A stretch of DNA of 10,842 nt from an uncultured Bacteroides sp. (GCA_902472795.1 CABROZ010000079.1:1-10842); one strand, 5' to 3'; numbered from the stretch's first letter, positions 1 through 8,495 are shown. Numbers and translations are program-made. Notes: generated from the sequence alone by a model not told the origin.

Positions 1-16
1 GAGCCGTGCAAGTGTC
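1..16 (+). repeat. single copy of the 22-bp-family repeat core at left window edge
   Basis: The first 16 bases, GAGCCGTGCAAGTGTC, are identical to the core of the tandem repeat at 10274-10355. The sequence after it (CCACAA) does not continue the unit, as is also true of the last copy of the right-hand array. This may therefore be the terminal copy of another array lying mostly outside the window. No coding role is apparent. Confidence 0.8.
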
Positions 17-66
17 CCACAACCGCATCACAAGCACCCTTCACAACACCCACTTCAGCCATCGCC

Positions 67-100
67 CAACGTTAACCTGACATTAACGCAACGTTAACCT
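67..100. promoter_or_regulatory. pair of 12-bp direct repeats with GTTAAC core, candidate operator
   Basis: CAACGTTAACCT occurs exactly at 67-78 and again at 89-100, a 22-bp offset or about two helical turns. A related ATTAACG sits between them (83-89). Each repeat contains the self-complementary hexamer GTTAAC. The second copy ends 20 bases before a -7-like box at 121-128 and so occupies the place where a -33 element would be. I infer a binding site for a dimeric regulator; the protein is unknown. Confidence 0.4.
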
Positions 101-120
101 ATATCCTCTCGACTCCATCC

Positions 121-128
121 TAACTTTG
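121..128 (+). promoter_or_regulatory. candidate Bacteroidetes promoter -7 box (TAACTTTG)
   Basis: TAACTTTG matches the Bacteroidetes -7 consensus TAnnTTTG. No TTTG-like -33 element lies about 20 bases upstream, so the promoter would be weak or activator-dependent. Transcription from near 132 would give a leader of about 130-160 bases. That leader would begin with a 7-bp hairpin (CAGCAAA 132-138 with TTTGCTG 146-152) and carry a small ATTGC/GCAAT stem at 176-189. Confidence 0.4.
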
Positions 129-259
129 CATCAGCAAAAGAAAAGTTTGCTGCCTGCATGTCCCTACTACTGACCATTGCAATAGCAATCATCACAATAA
201 AGAATATAGAATTCACAAAAGACAAATAACCTGCAATAAAAACAACTCTGCAACGACTA

Positions 260-1174
260 ATGAAACAAAACCATAAAAAAATGACTGCAATGAAAAAGAC
301 ACTCGCACTTGTGATGCTTCTCTGCATCGCCCTCGGCGCTCAGGCGCAACTGTTATGGAAAGTATCGGGCAACGGACTTGACCGCCCCTCGTACGTCATG
401 GGTACACACCACCTGGCTCCGCTCAGCATCAAGGACAGCATCTCTGCCCTGCAACAGGCCATCGACCAGACCGACCAGGTGTATGGCGAACTCGTAATGG
501 ACGAAGCCATGAAGCCCGAAAACATGATGAAGATGCAGCAAGCCATGATGCTGCCGGCCGACACCACACTGAAAAGTCTGTTCACACAGGCACAATACGA
601 CACCATTGCCGCTGTAGTCAAGAACTACATGGGTGTGGACCTTGCCCTGCTCAATAAGCTGAAACCTGCTGCCATCACTACCCAGCTGGCCGTGGCGCTG
701 GCCATGAAATCGCTGAAAGGATTCAACCCGCAGGAACAGCTCGACACCTGGTTTCAGACACAGGCACGGCAGGCCGGAAAGAAAGTAGGCGGACTGGAGA
801 ACATCGCCCTGCAAGTAAACGTCCTCTACAACTCGCAAGACCTGGCACGACAGGCACTCCTGCTGCACTGCACCGCCACGCACATCGACCAGAGCATCGA
901 CCAAAACCTGCGCATGACTCAGGCCTACATGAATCAAGACCTGGACGAACTGCTCGCCATCACCGAAGAAAAGGTGAACAATGCCTGCGACAGTACCCCC
1001 GAAGAAATGGACGCTCTGATATATCGCCGCAACGCCGACTGGGCCCGCCAACTGCCCGCCATCATGAAGCAGTCCCCCACCTTAGTTGTCGTTGGTGCCG
1101 GACACTTGCCCGGTCAGCGTGGCTTGCTGAAGCTGCTTCAGGAACAGGGTTATACGGTAGAGCCGATGAATTAA
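260..1174 (+). CDS. TraB/GumN family protein, secreted
   Basis: Up to 304 residues. In-frame ATGs lie at 260, 281 and 290; the one at 290 gives the most typical signal peptide (MKKTLALVMLLCIALGAQA, cleavage before Q), so the mature protein is periplasmic or surface-exposed whichever start is used. The mature start LLWKVSGNG, the motif GTHH (residues 48-51), a conserved glutamate near 77 and the C-terminal GAGH (279-282) are the signatures of the TraB/GumN/TIKI family, whose paired GxxH motifs are thought to bind metal in a protease-like fold. The length is usual for Bacteroidetes members, which typically occur as single secreted genes without an assigned substrate. It appears to be transcribed alone, since the nuclease downstream has its own promoter. 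Family assignment is firm; protease activity is inferred from eukaryotic TIKI proteins. Confidence 0.88.
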   Translation: MKQNHKKMTAMKKTLALVMLLCIALGAQAQLLWKVSGNGLDRPSYVMGTHHLAPLSIKDSISALQQAIDQTDQVYGELVMDEAMKPENMMKMQQAMMLPADTTLKSLFTQAQYDTIAAVVKNYMGVDLALLNKLKPAAITTQLAVALAMKSLKGFNPQEQLDTWFQTQARQAGKKVGGLENIALQVNVLYNSQDLARQALLLHCTATHIDQSIDQNLRMTQAYMNQDLDELLAITEEKVNNACDSTPEEMDALIYRRNADWARQLPAIMKQSPTLVVVGAGHLPGQRGLLKLLQEQGYTVEPMN

Positions 1175-1200
1175 GTATGACCAAGTCCGAAAAATATCAC

Positions 1201-1208
1201 TACCTTTG
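1201..1208 (+). promoter_or_regulatory. promoter -7 box (TACCTTTG) of the nuclease gene
   Basis: TACCTTTG fits TAnnTTTG exactly and lies 27 bases past the TraB-like stop and 29 bases before the nuclease ATG at 1238. I find no good TTTG at the -33 position. The placement suggests the nuclease has its own short-leader transcript. Confidence 0.5.
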
Positions 1209-1237
1209 GAGTCTGAAACCTTAGTTTGAAACCCGTC

Positions 1238-2127
1238 ATGGCAAGAAGAAAATCGAAAAAGAAAAGCTCCAAAGGTGTGTTATGGTTGGTTCTGCTGGTC
1301 TGTGTAGCCTTCGTCGGTTACGGTCCGCTGAACAATGCCCTGAAGTCGGGCAACATCCGCCTCGACCGGCTGCCGCCACTGCTGAAAGAAAACCTGTCGC
1401 AGAGCAACACCACGCAACCATCGGCCACCGTAACCGATGCACAAGGCCTCGAACTGCCTGCTCCGCTGAAGAATGTGCCCGAAACCATCCTGAAGCGCAA
1501 AGGCTACACCGTATCCTACAACAGCCGGCTGAACGTGCCCAACTGGGTGGCGTGGGAGCTGAACCGCGACAAGCTGGTAGAACGCGAAAGCCGTTCCGAC
1601 AAATTCCTGCCCGACCCCGACCTGCCCGCCGACAAAGCCGTCACCACCGACGACTACAAACACTCGGGCTGGGACCGCGGCCACATGTGCCCCGCCGGCG
1701 ACAACCGCTGGTACTGGCGCGCCATGCAGGAAAGTTTCTACATGACCAACATCTGCCCACAGAACCACAACCTGAACCGCGGCGACTGGAAAGAACTGGA
1801 AGAAGCCTGCCGCCGCTGGGCCGAACAGGAAGGACCCATCTACATTGCCTGCGGTCCTATCTTCTACAACCGACAGCCGCGCACCATCGGAAGCAAGCAT
1901 AAGATAGCCGTCCCCGACGCCTTCTTCAAAGTCATTCTTTGCACCGGCAGCCGGCAACCACGTGCCATCGGCTTCATTTATAAAAATACCTCCGGCAATC
2001 GTCCGCTGGACAGCTACGTCAATTCAGTGGATCAGGTAGAACGCATCACAGGCATCGACTTCTTCCCCGCCCTGCCCGACGACGTAGAAAAGAAAGTAGA
2101 GGCGGAATACGACCTGAAACGATGGAA

Positions 2128-2131
<4 letters not shown>
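1238..2131 (+). CDS. DNA/RNA non-specific endonuclease (NUC1 / Serratia-nuclease family), membrane-anchored
   Basis: 297 residues from the ATG at 1238; a TTG four codons upstream (1226) is possible but unnecessary. A basic stretch (RRKSKKKSSK) is followed by one hydrophobic segment at about residues 14-30, giving a signal anchor or uncleaved signal peptide that places the enzyme outside the inner membrane. The catalytic motif DRGH lies at 146-149, followed by TNICPQNHNLNRGDW and an ELEE stretch. By alignment with Serratia nuclease, H149 would be the general base, N180 the magnesium ligand and E188 the conserved glutamate, so all key residues are present. The family cleaves single- and double-stranded DNA and RNA. 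Nutrient scavenging or degradation of extracellular nucleic acid is plausible. No immunity gene or secretion-system partner is adjacent, so a toxin role is not supported. Its stop overlaps the ftsH stop by 4 bp. Confidence 0.92.
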
Positions 2132-3981
<1,850 letters not shown>

Positions 3982-4227
3982 ATATTCTTCTTTAAATATT
4001 TGTATTCAGCATGCAAATATCGCAAAAGCTCCCCAAGAAGAATTATCCAAAACGGAATAAAATTGGTCTGAAAACGATTCTTCAAACAAAATAACATTTG
4101 GGACCACACGCCAAGGAATCTATTGTACACTTTCTGTTCGGCTAAAAAAATAAGACTTCTTAGTATATATTTCGAACGGAATAACAACACTAAACGCATA
4201 AACAGTAACAATATGAAGAAATCCTTA
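3982..4227. other. AT-rich intergenic stretch upstream of ftsH and the lipoprotein operon
   Basis: Divergent spacer between the ftsH start and the lipoprotein promoter; with the leader at 4260-4355 the gene-free gap totals 374 bases. It is markedly more AT-rich than the neighbouring genes. Apart from the weak GATATTTG box at 4014-4021 (minus strand) I see no gene, convincing repeat or RNA structure in it. Confidence 0.5.
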
Positions 4228-4259
4228 TTTGTATCCTCAATACATATCAACTAATTTTG
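4228..4259 (+). promoter_or_regulatory. full Bacteroidetes-type promoter (TTTG-N20-TAATTTTG)
   Basis: A -33 TTTG at 4228-4231 and a -7 TAATTTTG at 4252-4259 are separated by exactly 20 bases, matching the consensus TTTG-N19-21-TAnnTTTG. It is the best-formed promoter in the window and points at the lipoprotein pair. The expected start near 4264 leaves a leader of roughly 90-105 bases. Confidence 0.75.
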
Positions 4260-4265
4260 AGCAAT

Positions 4266-4317
4266 GAATATTTAAGATATTCCTGCCAACCTGCCTGTAT
4301 AAGTCCCCTGCAGGCAG
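4266..4317 (+). promoter_or_regulatory. two hairpins in the 5' leader of the lipoprotein operon
   Basis: Hairpin A pairs GAATAT (4266-4271) with ATATTC (4277-4282) around a 5-base loop. Hairpin B pairs CTGCCTG (4291-4297) with CAGGCAG (4311-4317) around a 13-base loop. Both lie between the promoter and the first start codon, so they could affect mRNA stability or translation. No U-tract follows, so neither is a classic terminator, and I recognise no known riboswitch. Confidence 0.35.
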
Positions 4318-4355
4318 ACAGACAGCATAATCTATTCTTGTGGGACATTCACAAA

Positions 4356-4745
4356 ATGCAACTGTATATGAAAAAACTATTGTCACTGATGCTGCTTACT
4401 GCATTGTTAAGCTCGTGTTCCATGTTCAAGTCGTCCACAGCCTCTACGATGGAGGTGAACTCCGCACTCTTCAGTGCCACGTCGGCCGAACTTCAGGTAT
4501 CCAACGAAAAGATCTCCTACACGTACTATCCTAAAAAAGCCGACCGGAAAGCCGGATTCAAACACATCCTGAACAATGCCACCTCGGCAGCTCTGAAGGA
4601 AAACGGAAATGCGGACGTACTTGTAGAACGTCAATACGAAGTAATAGCCAAAAAACGTCTGATCCGGAAGAACAAAATCAAATCGATTACCGTAACAGGA
4701 TACCCTGCCACCTATAAGAACTTCAATGTAGAATCCGGAAAATAA
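4356..4745 (+). CDS. small lipoprotein, first of a paralogous pair
   Basis: 129 residues from the ATG at 4356, or 125 from the equally likely ATG at 4368 (MKKLLSLMLLTALLSSC). The lipobox LSSC puts the lipidated cysteine at residue 17 in the shorter form; after cleavage CSMFKSST would anchor it to a membrane. The mature part is about 108 residues, basic at the C-terminus, with the patterns KENGNADVLVE and ITVTGYPATYKNF. Both patterns recur in the next gene, which starts only 7 bases after this stop. A complete promoter and structured leader precede it. I do not recognise a named domain; the ADVLxE segment followed by a TGYPA strand suggests a small alpha/beta or all-beta fold. Function unknown; an envelope or stress role is only a guess. 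Confidence 0.85.
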   Translation: MQLYMKKLLSLMLLTALLSSCSMFKSSTASTMEVNSALFSATSAELQVSNEKISYTYYPKKADRKAGFKHILNNATSAALKENGNADVLVERQYEVIAKKRLIRKNKIKSITVTGYPATYKNFNVESGK

Positions 4746-4752
4746 CATCATC

Positions 4753-5226
4753 ATGAAACGTAATATCATCTTATTAGCAGCCTGCATGGCTCTGATGGCC
4801 ACTTCATGCTCTACCGTAAAAGAGAGTACTTCTACTTCGATGGTTGTCGAATCAGGGGTATATCAATATCCCACCGTGGCCGACCTTGACGTGAAAGAGA
4901 AAGTAGAAAAACAGATTGTTTGGGATTTTATCCCATTCAACATCGGACAACCTTCTTTGGAGAACCGGAAACAGAACCTGAAAGCCGACATCATCAAGGA
5001 AAACAATGCCGACGTACTGCTCGAACCCCAGGTTGTCTATACCAAAAAGCCTTTCGGAATACGCACACTGACCATTACCGGTTATCCGGCTTCGTTCAAA
5101 GACTTCCGAAAAGCTTCCGATAAGGATCTCAAAGCTCTGAAAGTAGTAGTTCCTGCTCCTGAAATGAAAGTATATAACGTAGCTCAACCCTGGTACAAAC
5201 GCTGGTTCAAGAAGAAAAACAAATAA
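4753..5226 (+). CDS. small lipoprotein, second of a paralogous pair
   Basis: 157 residues. The signal peptide MKRNIILLAACMALMATSC carries a lipobox ATSC with the lipidated cysteine at 19. Shared with the preceding gene are a serine/threonine-rich start after the cysteine with S-T-x-M-x-V-x-S, KENNADVLLE (against KENGNADVLVE), and LTITGYPASFKDF (against ITVTGYPATYKNF). It differs by a C-terminal extension of about 35 residues ending in a very basic WYKRWFKKKNK, which could contact membrane lipid, nucleic acid or peptidoglycan. A 7-base gap and the absence of an intervening promoter indicate co-transcription. It converges on the radical SAM gene. No function is recognised; an old tandem duplication followed by divergence is the simplest reading. 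Confidence 0.87.
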   Translation: MKRNIILLAACMALMATSCSTVKESTSTSMVVESGVYQYPTVADLDVKEKVEKQIVWDFIPFNIGQPSLENRKQNLKADIIKENNADVLLEPQVVYTKKPFGIRTLTITGYPASFKDFRKASDKDLKALKVVVPAPEMKVYNVAQPWYKRWFKKKNK

Positions 5227-5245
5227 CCGCCAGGAATCTAACAGA

Positions 5246-5307
5246 TTTTTTCCAGTTAGGAAAAAAATATTGCCCAGTTAGGAAAAAATAGTTTCCTAAC
5301 TGGGCAA
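5246..5307. terminator. hairpin cluster between convergent genes, likely terminator mainly for the minus strand
   Basis: A perfect 16-bp stem pairs TTGCCCAGTTAGGAAA (5270-5285) with 5292-5307 around a 6-base loop (AAATAG). Read on the minus strand it is followed by ATATTTTTTT, the run expected of an intrinsic terminator for the radical SAM gene. Read on the plus strand only AAATCATT follows, so termination there is less certain. A second, weaker hairpin, TTTTTTCC (5246-5253) with GGAAAAAA (5259-5266), adjoins it and shares the CCAGTTAGGAAAAAA repeat. Confidence 0.75.
5252..5288 (+). repeat. 15-bp direct repeat CCAGTTAGGAAAAAA, two copies 22 bp apart
   Basis: CCAGTTAGGAAAAAA is found at 5252-5266 and 5274-5288, and its 12-base inverse TTTCCTAACTGG at 5292-5303. 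Either direct copy can therefore pair with the inverted copy, giving two mutually exclusive hairpins. Confidence 0.75.
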
Positions 5308-5346
5308 AAATCATTACTATTCTAAGCTTATACAACCGAACGGACA

Positions 5347-6120
5347 TCAATAAGAGACACTGACGGCAATTCCCGCTTCTCTGACCAAAGCCCCTATGCG
5401 ATCGAGTTCTTCGTGAGTGGCTTTCACCAAGTCGTGGTCGGGTGTTTCGCGATCGATGGTATAAATCATCACCTGTCGCGGAGCGATCTCCTTTACTTTC
5501 TCCAACCAGGGAAGCACATACTTGTCCGACGTATTGTCCATGTCCTTGCCTTTGTAACCGCCTTTCAGAAACATGGTCTGAATGATGCAACGACCCTTGA
5601 AGGCCTTCATGCCTTCGATAATGTCGTCCACCGAATACCGACCTGTCGGACGGTCGAGGTCGTGAATATAGGCTTCGTCCACAGTATCGAGTTTCAGAAT
5701 GTTGTTATCTATTTTGTTCAAAGCTGCAAACACGGCAGGCTTGTGGATGAACGTGGAGTTACTCAGCACGCTGACTTTGGCGTTCGGAAAATAACGGTCG
5801 CGTAAGACCAGTGTATCGTCGATGATTTCGGCAAAGTGCGGATGAGCCGTTGGTTCGCCGTTGCCTGCAAAGGTCAGCACATCGGGAGCCGGACCATTGG
5901 CCTGCATATCCTGCAAACGGGCTTCCAACGCCCGGCGTACTTCTTCACGAGTAGGACGGGGAAGCTTGGGACGGAAGTCTTCGTTGAAACCGCATTCACA
6001 ATAAATGCAGTTGAAGGTACACAATTTACCGTCGGCCGGCATCAGATTGATTCCCAAAGATACTCCCAAACGGCGGGAATGTATAGGACCAAAGATGGGA
6101 GAAGGATAAATAACTGTCAT
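5347..6120 (-). CDS. radical SAM protein (COG0731-like Fe-S oxidoreductase)
   Basis: 257 residues. The cluster motif CTFNCIYC gives C34, C38 and C41 in the CxxxCxxC spacing that binds the [4Fe-4S] cluster used to cleave S-adenosylmethionine; a fourth cysteine follows at 43. FAGNGEPTAHP (about 84-94) is the glycine/glutamate SAM-binding motif. The N-terminus (FGPIHSRRLGVSLGINLMP) is typical of small stand-alone COG0731-type proteins. There is no C-terminal SPASM or TRAM extension and no peptide-precursor gene nearby, so peptide maturation is not suggested. The substrate is unknown; relatives include tRNA wyosine-type enzymes, but this protein is shorter. It appears monocistronic, with a candidate promoter at 6242-6273 and a strong terminator at 5270-5307. 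Confidence 0.88.
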   Translation of the reverse strand: MTVIYPSPIFGPIHSRRLGVSLGINLMPADGKLCTFNCIYCECGFNEDFRPKLPRPTREEVRRALEARLQDMQANGPAPDVLTFAGNGEPTAHPHFAEIIDDTLVLRDRYFPNAKVSVLSNSTFIHKPAVFAALNKIDNNILKLDTVDEAYIHDLDRPTGRYSVDDIIEGMKAFKGRCIIQTMFLKGGYKGKDMDNTSDKYVLPWLEKVKEIAPRQVMIYTIDRETPDHDLVKATHEELDRIGALVREAGIAVSVSY

Positions 6121-6189
6121 CGCTATCTGTATTTATTCACATTAATTCATCTAAGCAAGAGAAGTGCATCGCATACATACCTGCACGCT

Positions 6190-6217
6190 GTAGAGACGCA
6201 AGATTTTGCGTCTCTAC
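6190..6217. repeat. 12-bp perfect palindromic element (GTAGAGACGCAA / TTGCGTCTCTAC)
   Basis: GTAGAGACGCAA (6190-6201) pairs perfectly with TTGCGTCTCTAC (6206-6217) around the loop GATT. From memory, palindromes with a GTAGAGACGC...GCGTCTCTAC core recur between genes in many Bacteroidales genomes; this was not checked. It lies in the presumed 5' leader of the radical SAM gene. No U-run follows on either strand, so it is more likely an interspersed repeat than a terminator. Confidence 0.7.
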
Positions 6218-6241
6218 TACATTTCTCAGCACAAGAACACA

Positions 6242-6273
6242 CAAATATAATCCTTTTATCAAAGCTGCACAAG
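6242..6273 (-). promoter_or_regulatory. candidate promoter of the radical SAM gene (CTTG-N20-TATATTTG)
   Basis: On the minus strand TATATTTG (6249-6242) matches TAnnTTTG, and CTTG (6273-6270) sits 20 bases upstream, a three-of-four match to the -33 TTTG. Transcription from near 6237 would produce a leader of about 115 bases that includes the 6190-6217 hairpin. Confidence 0.55.
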
Positions 6274-6337
6274 TTTATGTGTTTTTTATGTTTGGCCAGA
6301 TAAGCTGAAAGATTAGTAGCAATAAACCGTCTCGGCA

Positions 6338-8377
6338 TCAGAACTTCAGGCGAAGCTGCATCTGCAGGTCTGTTTTCCTATTGCTACGTATCAGGTCGTT
6401 ACCCGAACTTATTTCGTCGCGGTCCTGATAAACAGTCTGACCGAATTTGGCTATCAGCATCAGCCAGTCGCGAAAATCGTAACGCAGATAGGCCGACCAG
6501 CGGAAACCGCGACCGGAAAACGAAGGCGTATAGAAGGTATAGAGCAAGCCACGCTCGGAGGCATAGACGCGCGAATCGTAGTCGTCGGTATGAAAATAAG
6601 TCCCCTGCAAGGATGCCGACAAGGGGAAACGGGGAAAGACGTATGTGCACAATTGAGTAAACTGATAGCCCTGCCGGCGATCGAAACGATAGCCTCCCCC
6701 ATCCTGCTGACGGAAATGATTGTAATCGACCGTGGTGCGCAGCACGAAATTACCGGGCATGTAAGTCAGGCGGTAGCGCAGCCGGTGGTGATAGATGGGA
6801 AGCGTTACTTCGCCGCTCGTTCCCGTTACGTCCCGTTCCTTGCGCTTGTAACGGTAATTGAGATACATGGAAAGGTTCTTTTGCGGAGTATAAGTGGCTT
6901 GAAACATAAAGTCGATGCCCTGCGAAGGCTTGCTGATGCGGTACTTCCACCAGGGAAAGGAAAAGAAGTCCACCGAAGAAAACAGCTTCCAGCGGGCAAA
7001 GGGCGTAGCTTCGACAGCCAGATACCAGCCGTTTTCGTTTTGCGGAGTACTGCCTTCGCCAAACGAACGGGCAAACCATGCCCAATAGTCATAGGAATAG
7101 AAACGATGAACAAGCACGGCATGATAATCCTGCGAGAAGTCGTAACGCAAGCGGTTCAACAAGGCATATCCTTTTGTGCCGGTAGCCGCTTCGCCCGTCC
7201 ACAAAAGTCGGCCAAGACGCAAACGGTAGTCCATACCTAAGTTATAGAAACGGGTGCCGCGCAGGTTATAGCGGGCATATTCGCGCAAGACGGGTTCGTA
7301 GGGCCGGTCGAAGAAATAGTAAATGCCTGTCAGTCCTACCTTGAACGCATTTTTTTCATAAGTCACGTTCCCGCCTGCCAACTGCAAGGTGCAGGCATTG
7401 CGCTTGTCGGCTTCTTTCTGTGTACGGTGCAGGCCGGTCTTGGCAATGGAAACAATTTCCCCCTCTTCGACCGTTGCATCGAGCGAACGGTGGGAGTAGA
7501 AAGCCGACACATCGAGCGAAGACAGTACGCCCACCGTGACTGCCGCCCCACGGAAATAATTGTATTCGTCGGTAGAACTGTGTTTCTTCACTCCCCCACT
7601 TCTGTAATCGGACGTGGACAGCGAAAACGATTTTCCCAACCGGAAGTCGGTACTCAGCACCAAACCCTGCCCGAAACTCAGACGATAATTCCCCAGCGCC
7701 AGAGCTTTCAGGCGGCCCAAGTTCTTCAACAGGAAATAGAAAGAATAGAAATCGTACCCCTTGCCATTGTGCAAACCAAACATCGGTTCGCCCGCATCTT
7801 TCTCGGCCGACAGCCCCAACTGCAGATAATCGCTGTAACGAAAGCTGTAACGAAGCGAATGATAAGAAGGGGTGCCCAGATAATTCTTCTCGTAGCCTTT
7901 GCGGGTATAGAAGGGGACGTCCAAACGGGTCAGTACCTCGTGCCGCCCATACTTCAGTATGTTTTTCAGTGAGGGATAACGTTTTTTTTCCTCCGTCTGC
8001 CGAACACAGACGAAGGGCAACAGCAGCTCGATGGTCCGTTTGTCCATCTCTTCAACCAACTGCAGTTCGTAAACGGTCTGCATCTGTCCGTGAATATAAA
8101 CATAAGCCAGCAGATTTTCGACCTGCAGGTCGGACAGAAACGGAAACTGCTCCAGCTGTTCGCGTGTGGCCGTATTCAGGTTGACGGGTTCCTGCAGGCG
8201 ATGGGAAAGTTCCTCCAATTCGGCTTCCCAATCGTAATCTTCGTCAACGGCAAGCTCCTCCAGATTTTCTTCCCAAAGCAGCAGATTTATTTCCTGCGAC
8301 TTGTCCAAGTGTTGTGCGTTCAGGGCAGAAACAATCAGCAGCAAGCCAACCGCCATTCCCCATCTGAATGTTTTCAT
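6338..8377 (-). CDS. outer-membrane beta-barrel protein with periplasmic helix-hairpin-helix region
   Basis: 679 residues. A signal peptide (MKTFRWGMAVGLLLIVSALNA, cleavage before Q22) is followed by an acidic segment (about 30-60) and a helix-hairpin-helix region at about 62-125 (PVNLNTATREQLEQFPFLSD, then LLAYVYIHGQMQTVYELQLV), resembling the ComEA-type HHH that binds DNA backbone. From about 140 to the end the sequence alternates aromatic and polar residues in short strands (YSFRYSDYLQLGLSAEK and many similar). It ends in LQMQLRLKF, with a terminal phenylalanine as in proteins inserted by the BAM machinery. The architecture is recurrent in Bacteroidetes but has no assigned function. The HHH suggests contact with nucleic acid or a protein partner at the periplasmic face; DNA uptake is conceivable but unproven. 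Transcribed divergently from the DUF4294 gene. Confidence 0.85.
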   Translation of the reverse strand: MKTFRWGMAVGLLLIVSALNAQHLDKSQEINLLLWEENLEELAVDEDYDWEAELEELSHRLQEPVNLNTATREQLEQFPFLSDLQVENLLAYVYIHGQMQTVYELQLVEEMDKRTIELLLPFVCVRQTEEKKRYPSLKNILKYGRHEVLTRLDVPFYTRKGYEKNYLGTPSYHSLRYSFRYSDYLQLGLSAEKDAGEPMFGLHNGKGYDFYSFYFLLKNLGRLKALALGNYRLSFGQGLVLSTDFRLGKSFSLSTSDYRSGGVKKHSSTDEYNYFRGAAVTVGVLSSLDVSAFYSHRSLDATVEEGEIVSIAKTGLHRTQKEADKRNACTLQLAGGNVTYEKNAFKVGLTGIYYFFDRPYEPVLREYARYNLRGTRFYNLGMDYRLRLGRLLWTGEAATGTKGYALLNRLRYDFSQDYHAVLVHRFYSYDYWAWFARSFGEGSTPQNENGWYLAVEATPFARWKLFSSVDFFSFPWWKYRISKPSQGIDFMFQATYTPQKNLSMYLNYRYKRKERDVTGTSGEVTLPIYHHRLRYRLTYMPGNFVLRTTVDYNHFRQQDGGGYRFDRRQGYQFTQLCTYVFPRFPLSASLQGTYFHTDDYDSRVYASERGLLYTFYTPSFSGRGFRWSAYLRYDFRDWLMLIAKFGQTVYQDRDEISSGNDLIRSNRKTDLQMQLRLKF

Positions 8378-8410
8378 GTATTGTCGGTTAACAGATTAAT
8401 GAATGAACAG

Positions 8411-8442
8411 CGAAGTTACCTTAAATAAGTTAAGAAAGCAAC
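8411..8442 (-). promoter_or_regulatory. candidate promoter of the HHH/barrel gene (GTTG-N20-TAACTTCG)
   Basis: On the minus strand TAACTTCG (8418-8411) matches TAnnTTTG at all but one fixed base, with GTTG (8442-8439) exactly 20 bases upstream, three of four against TTTG. It would give a leader of about 30 bases before the ATG at 8377. Confidence 0.45.
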
Positions 8443-8483
8443 GAAAAAACAAAATATTCCTATCGAATACAAAGAGAATGAAT

Positions 8484-8491
8484 TAATTTTG
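8484..8491 (+). promoter_or_regulatory. promoter -7 box (TAATTTTG) directly before the DUF4294 start
   Basis: TAATTTTG matches TAnnTTTG and ends only four bases before the ATG at 8496. No TTTG lies at the -33 position. If this box is used, the transcript would start at or within a few bases of the start codon. Confidence 0.5.
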
Positions 8492-8495
8492 CGGC

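Noticed and set aside
353..1051. 232-codon minus-strand open frame opposite the TraB/GumN gene
   Set aside because: It is a shadow of the plus-strand gene, which has family motifs and a signal peptide. The same applies to long antisense frames over the nuclease, FtsH and YitT genes.
5347..6120. Radical SAM gene considered as a peptide-modifying enzyme of a RiPP cluster
   Set aside because: It lacks a SPASM domain and a peptide-binding domain, there is no short precursor gene nearby, and the adjoining small genes are clear lipoproteins on the other strand.
6287..6294. TATGTTTG on the plus strand, a perfect -7 box
   Set aside because: No plus-strand gene lies downstream and no TTTG is found 20 bases upstream; it would only give RNA antisense to the barrel gene. 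Chance is more likely.
6147..6338. 63-codon minus-strand open frame between the barrel and radical SAM genes
   Set aside because: It runs through the palindromic element and the candidate promoter and has a cysteine-rich composition unlike a real small protein; a promoter and leader explain the region better.
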